Assembly (NCBI RefSeq): GCF_003086295.3 | Contig: NC_092054.1 | Span: 16,317,878 to 16,381,877 of the forward strand | Direction of reading: 5' to 3' | Origin: Arachis hypogaea | Taxonomy: Eukaryota > Streptophyta > Magnoliopsida > Fabales > Fabaceae | Length of the DNA: 64,000 bases | In this document: positions 45,056 to 57,699 of the stretch, in pieces | How the letters are laid out: every line of letters starts with the position of its first letter | How positions within the stretch are numbered: position 1 is the stretch's first letter | Made by a program: the position numbers and the translations under genes | The notes under the pieces: generated by a model | Databases searched by the model: none | The model's input: the letters and a program-made list of their open reading frames with translations, nothing else | Told to the model about the DNA's origin: nothing

Positions 45056-45978
45056 CAAATTTTACTAAAGGTTAGGCTGTTGATAAATATGACCCCTCAA
45101 AAAAATTTTTTCTATTTTACGAACGACCGTCATTAACAAGCCGGCCAAGAGGGTGTAGGTATGACCTTTGGTAATATATCAGAGTGTAGTGGTGATTGTA
45201 TCATGTGGATCTTGTGATACTCCTTTTTTATTTTTCAGTCAATTATACTTATATTTAGAATTTTTTAAAGTAAATTTTATGGTGCCTATTAATTCACGTC
45301 TAAATTTTGTCTAAATTTTTTTATAATAAATTTTAAATATTTAAAAATAATTTATTTTTATATTTTTAAATTAAATATTTTTTTACTTTTTTTGATAAAT
45401 TAATTAAATATCACCTTTTAAATATTATAACAATCATCTTTTTTCAAATAGATACATATAAAAATGATTGTAATTTAAAAAGTCAAAAATCACAAACTAT
45501 ATAGTCTGTCAGAAAGATCAGAAATAAATTGTTTAAGGACTCTCCACCCTACATTGGCCAATGATCAAATCAACTTATTTAAAAAACATTGATCCTCTTA
45601 CAAATCATAAAGGTCCATGTATTTATACTTTTTTTTTTCTTTTTGATCTATAAACTTGGAATTAAGGTCTACTTCTATTATATATATAAAAATTAAAATA
45701 TTAAATACACACCAAAAAATAATTACTAAATTAATTATTATATATTTATATATAAATTAAATATATATTATTTAATTTATTTTTTATATTTTAACCTATA
45801 TTATATATAAATATCTGATTTGGTGATTATTTTTGTTGTCTTAACATAATTGATATACAAATTGTGAACATTGACAAGTAATTAGTTAACCTATTATATG
45901 TTTTGTTTTTGTTATGAAATATATAATTGTAAAAGATATATATATATGTTATGGAATTATATATAATTATATGTTATG

Positions 45979-46045
<67 letters not shown>

Positions 46046-46600
46046 TGTCTAATTTTTTTATGTAGATGTAATATAATTGTAAAAGATAACAAGCAATTAC
46101 TTAATATAGATGTTGGATTTTGATTTTTAAATTTTAAATGTTTAACTTAAAACTACTTAAAATAATAATAAATACCTAGCTAGCAATAATGAACATCAAC
46201 ATTTATTGTATACAAATGAAAAGTGGGAGAATAATGGGGACCATATCTTAAGTTCCGATTCCTTTATTGACTCTCTATTCTTTGCATTTGTCACACAAAG
46301 GATTCATTCAACTAATAGCTTTTCATATGGATTATGTTACAGGGTGTATCAAAATTATCTACTAAAATCAGTAATTAATATAAAATATATATTAAAATAT
46401 AAATATATATTAAAAATAAATTAAATTATACTTATATTAATAGTTAATTTTAGTATTTAATTTTAATTTGACAATAGCATTTTTGTTCCCATATATATTA
46501 ATTTTTTCCTTTCTGAAAGTGTCCCTTATCATTTCTTCGTTATATTCCTCTCTGTCCTTCACTCAGAAATAAATCTCTACATAATATTAGTTAGTTATTT
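45056..46600. other. AT-rich spacer with (TA)n tract
   Basis: 45984-46043 is an almost pure (TA)30 microsatellite. 46357-46452 is MITE-like: TACTAAAATCAGTAATTA at the left and TAATAGTTAATTTTAGTA at the right are inverted ends. 45690-45830 resembles it internally. No gene. Confidence 0.5.
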
Positions 46601-46751
46601 CTTCTTTGTGCCTTATAAATATGCTACATATATATAAATATGTGACTCACTCTTTTTTTTTTTTTTCTTCCTTTCTAACCACTACATACAAATCGAACCA
46701 ACCAACCCTACATTATTTCTCTTATAGTTTCCTTTCAAATCTGATTTTTCA

Positions 46752-47240
46752 ATGGAAAACAAGGCTAAGAAAGAATCATCACATGTGCATCATTCTTTGC
46801 ACGAAGATTCACACACAATATGCAAAACCAAATATAAGCCCAAGATACGCATAATTCACATATATGCACCGGAGATTATCAAGACCGATGTGGAAAACTT
46901 CAGGGAACTGGTTCAGAAGTTAACTGGGAAACCAACAAGTGAAGATCAAAGTACCCGCAAGAAGAAGAAGAAGCAGCCATCAACGAAGACAAGGAAAAAT
47001 AACATCACATCAAGGAAAGAGAAAGAAACAAGCGGCAATGATAATGGGGTGTTAGAGAATAATCCAACCAAGAAAATGGAGCTGAGGAATGATGATAGTG
47101 ATGAGAAAGTCAAAGAAGAAGAAGTAGGAAGTTTTAGAGATGGAGGAGGGTTCTCAGATTTGGAAGGTTTTATTTCTGAGTTGTTTCCTTTGGATGCCAC
47201 TCATCACATGCAAGGGTTTGTGGAAAAATTGTATGCATAA
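46752..47240 (+). CDS. VQ-motif protein, single exon
   Basis: A 162-residue intronless frame with the VQ core FRELVQKLTG at about residues 56-65 (consensus F-x-x-x-V-Q-x-L-T-G), preceded by IRIIHIYAPEIIKTD. The VQ motif binds the C-terminal WRKY domain of group I and IIc WRKY factors and so tunes defence and growth responses (established for the family). After the motif follow a Lys-rich stretch that could be a nuclear signal (residues 77-85) and an acidic, disordered tail ending in an F/L-rich segment (GFISELFPLD). TATAAATA at about 46615 is a plausible TATA box, with a ~100-base leader. There is no sign of damage. It resembles the VQ8/VQ25 type in memory, but the exact member cannot be told. 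Confidence 0.9.
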   Translation: MENKAKKESSHVHHSLHEDSHTICKTKYKPKIRIIHIYAPEIIKTDVENFRELVQKLTGKPTSEDQSTRKKKKKQPSTKTRKNNITSRKEKETSGNDNGVLENNPTKKMELRNDDSDEKVKEEEVGSFRDGGGFSDLEGFISELFPLDATHHMQGFVEKLYA

Positions 47241-48239
47241 ATTTTCGATCCAACACTGCAATTTAGAACTCTTATAGACATAAAGGTTAGCTTCATATAT
47301 ATATAGAATTACATATGATAGATCCTTCCACATGAGTGTGGAGGTTTATTTATAGCTTCTGTATGTTATGATTATCATGTTTAATTTAATCCGGTTTACA
47401 TAATCGCTGACTGATCAAATTTTATCTGATTAAAAATATACGAAATCATGTGTCTTTTTCTTTTCTTTCAAATGCTAAAGTACTAAATTGGTTTCTTATG
47501 TTTGGGTTTAATCTTGTTTTAGTCTCTAAAATTTAAAGTCTCTTATTTAAATCTAAAAAATTTTCATTTAATTTTAATGTAATGGTAAAACTCAATTTTC
47601 ATATATGAAAAATTTATATAACCAAACTTTTTGATTATCAAGAGATGCTCTTCGCAGTAGAAGTGACGACGACCTTATTTTTTGTCGCCATCAACGAACT
47701 TTTTTGCGAAAAGCAAATTCTTGACAATATTTTTAATGTGGTTGAAACTAAGACTGGTAATTTAGGGAAATGCATCCTATGCCTCTCAAATTTGTACTTC
47801 TTTTTTAAAGAACGACATTAAAATTTAGTGAAATAGAGACGTTAATTATTTAACGTTGATTTCACGATAAAATTATATTAAAATTAAATAAAATTTTTTA
47901 AGATTTAAATACGATACTTTAAATTTTAAAGACTAAAATAAAATTAGGCCTAAACATAAATAACTAATTTAATACTTTACCATACTTTTAATTAAGGATG
48001 ATGCCTGTGTACCAGATGATCCCTTTAAGTAAGAGTTCAATATTGTTTAAATTAAATTTCACAGGTTATTCAACGATACAAGTGATAGGTCAATTCATAA
48101 GTATTTTTCAATAAATTGAGCGCGCGACCACACACATATCATCTCTTGGACACATTGTATATTATTTTTATGATTGATATTATATATACAAATTTTTTTA
48201 GTAATTAAGTCTAATTAAGTTGGTCTAATTATAATAAAA
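47241..48239. other. VQ gene 3' UTR and spacer
   Basis: The 3' UTR probably ends near 47400. At 47475-47960 an imperfect inverted repeat (TTTAATCTTGTTTTAGTCTCTAA... against ...TTTAAAGACTAAAATAAAA) marks a small TIR element of about 480 bp. No gene seen. Confidence 0.4.
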
Positions 48240-49560
48240 ATCATCCTCAAAATAAAAAATATGGCACGCACTTCAGTGCTTTATTAATGTACAATTCAAA
48301 AGATTTGCACCATATGTATAAATTTTTCTACATTTTTTATAGCACATAAATTTCAAAATATAGCACACAACTTTTTAAAATATAGCATACAAAAATTGTA
48401 ACGTAACACAAATGTTTTAATATAACACATAAACTTTTGTACATAATATACAAATTTTTTAATCATAATACATAAATTTTTAAAATACAGCACACAAATT
48501 CTGCTACACCAATATATATATTCCTTTATTGACTATACCACATCATATGTGTAAATCAAACAAAGTAAAACAACACACACTCCTTCATTTTCATAGCACA
48601 CAAGTCATCGAAGCTAATAATTTGGTAGTTCACATTAATTTGACAAATATTATTAAACAAATTTTGGTTTATCATAGCACAGAAATATTTAAACGTAGCA
48701 CATATTTTTGTTCAACATAGCACACAAATTCACATATATATATAGCACAAAAACTAGAATTATAGAATAATATTAATTTTTCAAACAACTTAATTAAAGA
48801 AATTAAAATCATCATAAATAACCATAACCAAGAGAAAAAAAAACAAAAATATATACAATAGTACACAAACATCGAATATAGAAAAACAACACAAGTAATC
48901 GAAACTAATAGTAGATTGATAACTCACACTAATTTATCAGAAATCATTAAACAAATTCTGATTTATTACAGCACACAAATATTTAAGCATAGCACATATT
49001 TTTGTTCAACATAACACACAAATTTACACATATAACACATAAATATTGAGCATAAAATAACAATATAAAAGGCATTCGTATCTTTTCAATTTCACTCAAT
49101 AAAAAAGATACATCCAATTTACAAAGAAAAAGAAATTAAATAACAACAACAATAACAACAAGACTACGTTGAAGAAGAAGTCGACAATGATGGCAGCGAC
49201 AGCAGCGACGATGACAGTGGTGGTGGTGGTGGTGGCGGCGGCGGCGGCGGCGGCAGCAACAACGATGTTAAAAGAAGAGGAGGAAAAGGAAAAAAATTGA
49301 AGTTTAAATTTTAATAACTTGGTTAATGAAAATACTTGGACACCTAAATTTTTGTATTTTTATATATTATTTTATTATTTGTACTATTTTTTGTGCTGGC
49401 GGTAGCGACGACAATGTTAGAGAAAGAGGAGGAGGAAAAAGAAAAAAATTTAAATTTAAATTTTAATAACTTGATTAATGAAAATATTTAGACACCTAAA
49501 TTTTTGTATTTTTATATATTATTTTATTATTTGTACTATTTTTTGTGCTCATTTTTTAAC
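48240..49560. repeat. Tandem and direct repeats with ATAGCACACAAATTT units and a GGT/GGC tract
   Basis: From 48330 to 49060 a degenerate unit of the type ATAGCACACAAATTT recurs many times. A longer segment of about 170 bp (48595-48770) recurs at 48890-49050. 49217-49254 is (GGT)n followed by (GGC)n. A unit of about 147 bp is duplicated head to tail: 49266-49396 and 49413-49548 share ACACCTAAATTTTTGTATTT and a long AT-rich end. No real gene: the open frames are low-complexity. Probably a transposon of unclear class. Confidence 0.7.
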
Positions 49561-51019
49561 ATCTTTCATTTTTTAACAGGAGAAACTGGTGAATCTGGGA
49601 GGGGATTCTTTAGTTTTTTTTTTTTTATGAATTAGAGTGTTTGGCTAATGGAATTGGATATGGTCAAAATCTCAATTTGATTCGCACTAAACTAATAGAA
49701 TTAAATCAAATCTAATATTCATATTTTTTATGTTCGAACAATCTACATATTTACGGATCGAATCGAATATTAGATATATCTACAAAATAAAAATATATTA
49801 ACAAACTTATTTCTATTTAAAAAAATCAATAAAATTCATTTTTTACTATAATAAAATCCTTTTTTCATTTTCTTAAACGTGATTACTCTTAAAATATTGA
49901 ATAAACTAATTTTTTTTAAATAACAACAATAAGATAATACTGCGATCCACTAAAAAGGATCCAATGAAAAAAAAGAGACTTTAGCTTTTTAACAATTCTA
50001 GGAATGGAAGTGAAATTGCCTTTTTCCGACGTTACCCTTTACAAATTGAAATAAAACATAAATACAACATAAATATTATTTATTTATTTATTATTTGGTG
50101 CACATCGCAGATATGAAATTTATTGATGTGATATCCGCGATCGAATTCGATAAGAGTGTGAATTAGATTCGAAGATCGTATCACAAATTGAGAATTGAAT
50201 ACCAATAAATATTGTGGATTTACGGATATAATCTGATTTATGAACACTCCAAATATGGAAGGTTTCATTTTGTTTGTTATGTTATGATTTTTTCCCTTTT
50301 TTTTTCTGGGCTTAGAACCATGTTGCTTTAACTATTTGGATTAATCTAGTGATTAATTCTCTAGTAATTCACTTAAGTAATTAAGTAAGTGTCAGAAATT
50401 CAAATTTTAATTTGTGTATGTAACAACTCATTTAAATTAAAAAATTGAAAAAAAAAACGTGGTTCATATAGACCTATACGTTCCTCTTTTATTTGTCTTT
50501 AAATTTGTATTTCTATGTCATATAAGTTTAAGTAATTTCAATAATTATTGAGAAAAGCTAACGTTTTGGGAGAAGTTCGTGTTTTTCCAAGTGAGTCTTT
50601 TTACCTCTTGCTCTAATTTCCTTGCAAAAATTTGCTCCAAAGGCATATCATATGAACCATTTATTTCCAACATTTATTTATTAATGCTAGCCATTTGGGA
50701 TTTAATGCTTAAAAGTTAAAACTAGTACATGTCGGCCGAATTATTTAATATTTAAAGTTATTTAATTTTGATATAGTCATTACATCCTACCAAAGGTCCA
50801 AAGCAAAGGGAAGTAGTTTTGGAATTGGATTAAGATATCCCCACCATACCTCGAGTCCATATTTCATTACCAAATTGATGCTAGAGTTGAGAGAATGCTG
50901 CACACGTAATGACGTAAATACACATTCTCTTATTCTATTTATTTTTATTTTCATTTTGAGATGCTGATGGTCTCTTACATTTACGTTTGTACACGTTCTA
51001 CCATTTAATTAAGATTGAG
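49561..51019. other. Spacer without a gene
   Basis: AT-rich. A part at 49640-50260 has GATCGAATCGAAT-like and GATCGAATTCGAT-like words and may be a decayed hAT-type element, but the ends are too weak to define. Nothing coding. Confidence 0.4.
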
Positions 51020-51020
51020 C

Positions 51021-52553
51021 TAATTAATAGAGTTAAACTTCAAAATAGTCCATGAGATTAGCGTTATGCACTAAAATCGTTTTTGAGATTTCAATTGCAC
51101 TAATTATGTCCTGAGATTGAAAAAATGCACCATATTAATCCCTGACCTATTTTTCATTAACAACGTGATGACATGGCATGATGACGTGGATTGTAAGTGA
51201 CACGTGTCACTTCATGATTTGGCCACATATAATAGTATGATAATGTGGTGACCAGTGACACGTGGCATGCTGATATGGATGGTTGTGCCACGTGTCACAA
51301 TGTTATTTGGCCACGTGTCTGTTTGTGCCACGTGTCGCAACAGTATTCGCCCACGTGTCATCCATTATGTCATCGTTTTATATGCACCAAATTAGTTCCC
51401 CACTTTGCATTAAGTGACTCATTTTAGTCCCTAAAATTGAATGTCGTGCATCAAATTAGTCCTTTTACCAATTTTTTCTCATTTTTTTAAATTTAAAATT
51501 TTAATATCTTGGATACACTAATTTCAATTATATTTTTTCATATATCGTTTAAATACAAGTGCTTTTATAAAAATTTTTAAGATTTTAGTTTTAATTATAT
51601 AATTTTTTTAATAATTTAACATTGGTAAATTTTGTAATATATAAGTATGTTATTATAAAAAAATAATTATATGATTGATTAGACACATTTTTTTCATAAA
51701 AAAACATGTGTTTTTAACAAGAAATTAATAATTAAAATAAACATTTTTTTCTTATGAAATATACGTTTTTGTTATGTGTAAATGAGCTAGATTGAAGGCA
51801 CTTCAAGCACCCTCACTACCATCTTTGACCTCTGCAGTCTAGACGAAAGAGGTCAGAGATGGTAACGAGGGAAGTTTGAAATGCCTTCACGTCAACTCCA
51901 AGACAGCAGTTATTAGGGGTATCCACAAGAAAAAAATATTTTATAAAAGTATTGAAAGAGGTCGGAGATGATAGTGAAGGTGCTTGAAAAGCCTTCACGT
52001 CAACTCCAAGTCGGCAGTTAGGGTATTCGCAAGAGAAAAAATATTTTATAAAAACACTTTTATTTGAAGAACATGTGAAAAAATAGAATTGAAATTAATG
52101 CATTCAAAAATATTGAGAATTTTGAATTTATAGAAAAAAATGAGAAAAAATTGGTGAATGGACTAATTTGGTGCACATTTAATTTCAGAGACTAAAATGA
52201 GTCACTTAATGTAAAGTAAGGGACTAATTTGGTGTATATAGAACGATGACATAATGAATGACACGTGGACGAATACTGTTGTGACACGTGGCACAAACGA
52301 ACACATCAGCATGCCACGTGTCACTGGTCACCACATCATCATACCATTACACGTGGCCAAATCATGAAGTGACACGTGTCACTTACAGTCCACGTCATCA
52401 TGCCATGTCATCACGTCGTTAATGGAAAGTGGGTCAGGAACTAATATGGTGTATTTTTTTCAATCTCAAAGACGTAATTGGTGCAATTAAAATCTCAGAG
52501 ACGATTTTAGTGCATAACGCCAATCTCAGGGACCATTTTGGAGTTTAACTCCT
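51021..52553. mobile_element. Inverted-repeat element with ~510-bp arms and eleven CACGTG motifs
   Basis: The left arm (about 51030-51570) and right arm (about 52045-52548) pair almost end to end: AGTTAAACTTCAAAATAGTCC at the left against GGACCATTTTGGAGTTTAACT at the right, and later GCACCAAATTAGT against ACTAATTTGGTGT. CACGTG occurs at 51201, 51259, 51289, 51312, 51329 and 51352 in the left arm, and at 52262, 52285, 52315, 52350 and 52373 in the right arm. The centre holds a ~110-bp tandem duplication (51845-51953, 51954-52065). TAATTAA flanks both ends but is too AT-rich to prove a duplication. No transposase. Confidence 0.85.
51845..52065. repeat. ~110-bp tandem duplication in the spacer of the inverted-repeat element
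   Basis: Two units begin GAAAGAGGTCAGAGATG and GAAAGAGGTCGGAGATG, share CCTTCACGTCAACTCCAAG, and end with AATATTTTATAAAA. They differ at about one base in ten. Confidence 0.8.
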
Positions 52554-53377
52554 AATTAAAAATGTCAGCATTTAATATGTATTTTTATTGCAACTTTTCT
52601 GCGTAAGCATTTATTTTTATGAGAGAAAATAATGGCACATATATATAACCTCACATTTTCACAATAGTACATATTTTTAATTTAGTTTTACTACGATATA
52701 GGAGAAAAATGAGCAATACACTACTTTTTAGTATGTTTTAAATTTCGCTAGGGTATTAGATTTTATGTACTAAAAAAACAGTACTGAATTTGTGTGTGTA
52801 TCATGACAGGATGTTATCATTTATTTGCTTTTTTTAAAACACACTAGTGTAAAAGACAGTCCAATATTTTCCATAAATCTGGTAGATTAACACGTTTTAT
52901 AAACATTATAAAGAAGACATAAAATTTCGGTTTGTGATTATATGGTAAACATGAAATTTTTTTATTTTATTTTAGAAAAAAAATAAAAAGTCAGTTGAAA
53001 TGATATTGTTTCAAGAATTGTCAACCAGAAAAAAATTTAATAAAATAAAAACAGTAAACCAACAAAAATACTCAGATTTTTATTTTATTTTTTATTTCAG
53101 AGTAGGTTGTGTGAATGTGAATGGCACATTATTCAATTATTCAATTTCTACATCAGATAACCCACTTTCTTATATAATGGATCTAAGGATCTAAGCACAA
53201 AGTATAGAATACGTTTATGCAACAACTCGTGTCAGATCCAAATTGACACGTATTTTTTGAAATTCTACCTTCTATTTGAGAACCATAAAGATTAACCAAT
53301 GAGAGAGAATTTGGAGCTGTAATTTGAAACCAAGAGGGTGTAAGAGGAACAGAAAGTTTCACTTTACATAGAAATTC
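52554..53377. other. Spacer and probable 3' UTR of the fibrillin gene
   Basis: The fibrillin stop is at 53380-53378 on the minus strand, so its 3' UTR runs left from there; its end is not evident. The rest is AT-rich without features. Confidence 0.4.
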
Positions 53378-56300
53378 CTAGCTCTCATACTCAGGAATTG
53401 ATTCTCCCAAAGAAGATGGTGATGCATCCAGCCTCGTTAAAACTTCGGGCATTCCAGAAGTATCCCTAATAATCTGCGTTTTAAAGAACTAAATGAATAA
53501 ATAAAGCATAAACACTAAGATATATGCTAGATTTGATTTAATTGTAGGTCAATATGCCATTACATACATTACAGCTAAGTCTTGTTTTATTAGCTGGATT
53601 CAACTATATGAATAAAATGAAGACATAATTCCCTGTCATGAATCATATTTGTGCTTAAATTATTTAAACTTAAATCTCTTTTAAATTATTTCATCTCAAG
53701 TTCTCTTAGATTTTTCTTTACCACTAGTTACAAAACTAAGCATCATCTTATCCATCTGACAGAAGGTAGTTTTAAAGAAACACTAGAAACTAAAATACAA
53801 CTATGTGAATCCTATTGTTTGTTTTTCTTCCATGTTGCATTCAAGACTCTACCTAATTTTACCAGAGATCTCCTGAAGAAAAACATATTCCAATCCAAAT
53901 CACCCTCCAAAAGACTCAGGTTTTGAAGAATAAATTTGGTTTTGTATCAAATCTACCAAAGGTTTATATACTTGTAAAGAAGAAAATTAGAGAGGTACTA
54001 CAGCAGCAAGAAAGATGCATATATGTTTATTAGCTGGGAAAATGCATGTAATAGGGTACCATGAGAGATCCTACGGAAGATATTGGGGAAGAAGGAAGGA
54101 TGACATATTTTTATATAATTAAGAACATGTATGATGGGTTACAAGTTACAACTAGTATGAGAATCCAAGGTAGTTTAGCACAGGAATTTCCAAATGGTGT
54201 AGAATTACATCAAGGATGATCTTCAAGCCCATACATTTGCTCGCTATTCTTGGTGTTGTTTACTGAGCATATCCAATAACTCGTACCGTGATACATGAAT
54301 TTTTTGATAATATTGTTCTTATAGGTGAATTAAGGAAAATTTTATATGATAAGTTAGATTTGTGGAGACAAAGTGTGAAAGTTAATGATTTACTCATAAG
54401 TCATAATAACACGAAGTAAATGGATGGTAAGTTTAACAAGGAATGGAGGAGCTCAAACATAAAACTGAAAATTGGAAAAAACATTATAGCACCAGTCAAG
54501 ACTCAAGAGGTTTAAATATCTTGAATGTATTATTCAAGACAAAGGAGCACATAGATGATGATGTAACCTAAGTAGGTTAATCAAAGTAGCAGATTGTTTC
54601 GGATTTCGTATGCAACAAAAAAAAAAGTAGCTTCAAAGCTTATGGGTAAATTTTATCACACTATTGCTATATCAAACCATCTATGAAAAATAGTGTAGGA
54701 CAACAAAGGGTAAATATGAACATAAGCTTAGTGTGGCTGCTATGAGGATGAGTACCTATACTCAAATGGACTGAAAAAGAGACAAAGTATATGAGAGGAA
54801 GTTAGAGTGACATCTATTGTGGAAAAGATATAGAATCTCGTCTTAAGTTGTTTGAACATTTAGAAGACCAATAGAATATACAGTCAGGACGGTAGATCAT
54901 ATGGGAGACAAACCTGATAAGGTGGTCAAGAGAGATCTAAATATAAATGCACTTACATCAGATATGATAAATGATAGGATGTTATGATGCCATTTGATTT
55001 ATACAGTCAACTTCACTTAGTAAGACAAGGCTTTGTTGCTGCTGTTGGAATTTAAAAATACAAAAAATAATTATGTCCCAGTTTCATATTGAATCAACCT
55101 ATCAGGTATAACATTGTCACATAGCCATGACAATCCGTGATTCTAGGTGCATGCATCAAACTTTGAGATGCCACATTTGATTCATCATTATTAATATTTC
55201 TAGTAGAAACAGCTGTTGAGACCATTTTTAAGGAGCTCAAACGCTGAAATTATCTAAACTTGATTCCTGAATAAGTATATACTAAAAACTTACAAGTATT
55301 TCCTCATCGAGATAAGATATCATGAAGAGTCTTTGAATGCTGTTACCTTCATAACACGAGCAAAGTTCAATGTTAATTTCATAACAAAGTTTTGCAAACG
55401 AAACTGAGTTTTACATTCGTAACATGCATATTATTGTCATATAAGTAAATCATTCCATTTCTTGGCTGGATTTCAGTTTCACAATGAAGTTTTTATAAAA
55501 AGTGCATATTGAATTCTTTATTACATGGCAATATAATAGAGAGGATTTCTTAGGGTATAAAAGAATTAGCAATAGCTTACTTAGAGGAACTTTTAGACCA
55601 CTGGAAACAGCATCGCGTATAGGAACGGGAAGCTGTTGTACAGCATTAACTGCCTGCCCAAGTGCACCTTTAAGCTGTTCTGGAACTCTGTCTTCAATGA
55701 TTGTTGGTGACACAAGAGTCCCCTCAACATACTCCTCTTTCATTCTAAGTGGCCCCTCCACAGATAACTTGGTTGAGATAATTAATTTGCTTTCTATCTA
55801 AAAGATTTTATCAGCAAGTTAACTGTGATTAAAACTAATTAATGATAATGCCTTAAATATATTCAACCTCAAGACAATTTTAAGAAATGTGGTACCGAGT
55901 TCAACAGGTTCATGTTTGCAGTAATGTTAGCATTTCCGTCCTTAATGAAGACATCCATCTTTGACAAACTAGCTATGCTTGAAGGAAAATTTCTGCCAAA
56001 ACACAAAGCCCACAAGTGCATTAGAAACTCACCGGTGAAACAACCAAAATTTAGCGGGGTCTTCTTTAAAAATTAAAAATATCTTCTTATACTCGAAAGC
56101 ACCCAACCCTCACAAATGCCAATCAGCTAAGAGATTACTCACTCAAATATTAATCGTGCAGCAAACAACCCTGGACTTCCGGAACCAAACCACTCAAAGT
56201 TCCATCGTCCTTCCAAAAAGGGTGACCTGTGGCACAAAATTGAATGAACATCTCATAAAGAAGTATAGACATGAGCATTCTTATTCACTAACGTGGTTGG

Positions 56301-57699
56301 ACGGGGTGTCGGGTTGAGCCGCTCGAGACCAGTTATCCTTTCATTCACATCAATCCTTTGCATATCAGTTGTCTTCCCAGAGACCAGTGCCTCAAAACCT
56401 CCTGCATCTTTAAACTGAAATGGAATCTCCAAAATAAGTACTATTGAATCCAACTTCATGATTTGCATAACAAGATTATAGGTAAAAATCATAACAATAT
56501 AGAAAAAAGCCAAATTCGAAAATGATTCCTCACAATGTTCAAGTTACAACCCCATACACTTTTTTTTTTGTTGTCTATATACTTCATACTTTTCCCTGTC
56601 TAACAGTACATGAAGCCTTAAAACAGTATAGCACTAAAAACATAATTAAGACTGTACTATGTCTTGGTCATTAAAAATAAAATGTGCTCTAAATTTCCAC
56701 TAGTAGATCATATTTATGTCAAGATTTTCCCCTTTATGCATAAGCAGGCATGAAAGATAAAAAACACTAGAGTGTGTTCGGATGGAAAAATTAAAGGAAG
56801 AAAAGTAATGTTAGAGAGGGATTTTGGATATTAAAATTGTGAAATTTTAATTCTCAAAAAAAATAATAAAATCAACTATATATTTTATGAATAAAAGTAA
56901 TCTAACTCTTTTATCCAACAAAGTATTTAAAAGTACAACTAACATAATTCAACCAAACAAAATATTATAAAATTAAAGTAAAAGAAAATGTAAAAATATC
57001 CCAACCAAACACACCCTAAAAGTCATGACAGCAACACAGCATTGCAGCAATGAAATCTGATAACGAACCTAGACAGCAATAAGAATGATTCATATTCCAA
57101 TCAACTACCAACATAAATAGCAATCCTCCCTCCATTTTCATTAACAAAACAAAAAAAAGGGGGTAGTCAATCCAAGCAAAGTCATTAGCCACTGTTCTAC
57201 ATCAATTCTAACCCATACCCGTCATAAAGACAAATTACGATTTTTTTTCTTTAATTCTTCATTGAAAAACTTCAAAAGGAAAAACAGGTCCTCACATCCA
57301 CTCAAATCCAAGCCCATTATCCAAAAAACACGAATAAATTTTGTTCCCGTGAGGGTCAAAACGACAGGGAAATTCCCAAAACGCATTCAAGCTCGGAACG
57401 AAAAAGAAACGGAAATTAAAGGAAAGAAGGTACCAATTGAAGATACTGACAGCGAGAAGAAGCGATTCTTTGGCTGAAAGGCGCTCCATTTCCTTGGCGT
57501 AAGCAGCAGGGGCACCCTGAACGGCTTGCTGAACCATTGCCCTGACGCACGTGCGCCTAACGTGGAGGCGACGCGCTTTAGTGCGTTGCGGAGGTGCTAG
57601 CGCGAGGAATGGAGACAGTGAAGAACTGAATTTGGAAGAAGAAGAAGAAGAAGGGATGGTGATTGAGGAAAGAGAGGTGTGTGAAGTAGCCATTGACAT
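53378..57699 (-). CDS. Plastid-lipid-associated protein (PAP/fibrillin family)
   Basis: Seven exons on the minus strand join in one frame: 57699-57451, 56414-56293, 56226-56143, 55992-55896, 55797-55581, 55346-55294, 53473-53378 (918 bases, 305 residues). All introns are GT/AG. Residues 1-55 are Ser-rich, then Arg-rich and nearly free of acidic residues, a typical chloroplast transit peptide. The PAP/fibrillin domain follows (KESLLLA|FKDAGGFEALV, LEGRWNFEWFG, RLFMISYLDEEIL|IIRDT near the C terminus), with conserved motifs across exon borders. Fibrillins bind lipids in plastoglobules and on thylakoids. The wording is nearest the PAP8/FBN6 group as I remember it, with low certainty. The last intron (1820 bp) holds a dead LINE in the opposite orientation. 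Open frames at 55450 and 56253 that run into introns are artefacts. No damage to the coding exons is seen. Confidence 0.9.
54030..55036 (+). pseudogene. LINE reverse-transcriptase fragment in the last fibrillin intron
   Basis: Translated conceptually with many stops, the sequence follows the end of plant L1-type LINE RT: RVPWEIL-like start near 54055, a LQAHTFALFLVLFTEHIQ-like block near 54220-54280, RFKYLECIIQDKGAH near 54500-54555, and LWCHLIYTV ... DKALL at the end (54985-55036). The 5' part is missing, as is usual for LINE copies. It lies antisense to the host gene. Confidence 0.75.

Noticed and set aside
45984..46043. Possible replication origin or centromere-like AT tract
   Set aside because: A plain (TA)30 microsatellite; nothing else supports a special function.
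46946..47200. 84-residue minus-strand frame opposite the VQ gene
   Set aside because: Antisense shadow; Ser/Leu/Phe-rich because the sense strand is Lys/Glu-rich.
48240..49060. Possible CRISPR-like array, because of repeated short units
   Set aside because: Units are degenerate, irregularly spaced and without distinct spacers, in plant nuclear DNA; ordinary tandem decay.
49640..50260. hAT-type MITE ends (GAGTGTTT and GAACACTCC)
   Set aside because: The inverted similarity at the ends is too short and diverged and no target duplication was found.
55450..56513. Minus-strand frames of 103 and 86 residues as separate genes
   Set aside because: They are fibrillin exons read into introns; splice sites join them in frame with the neighbours.
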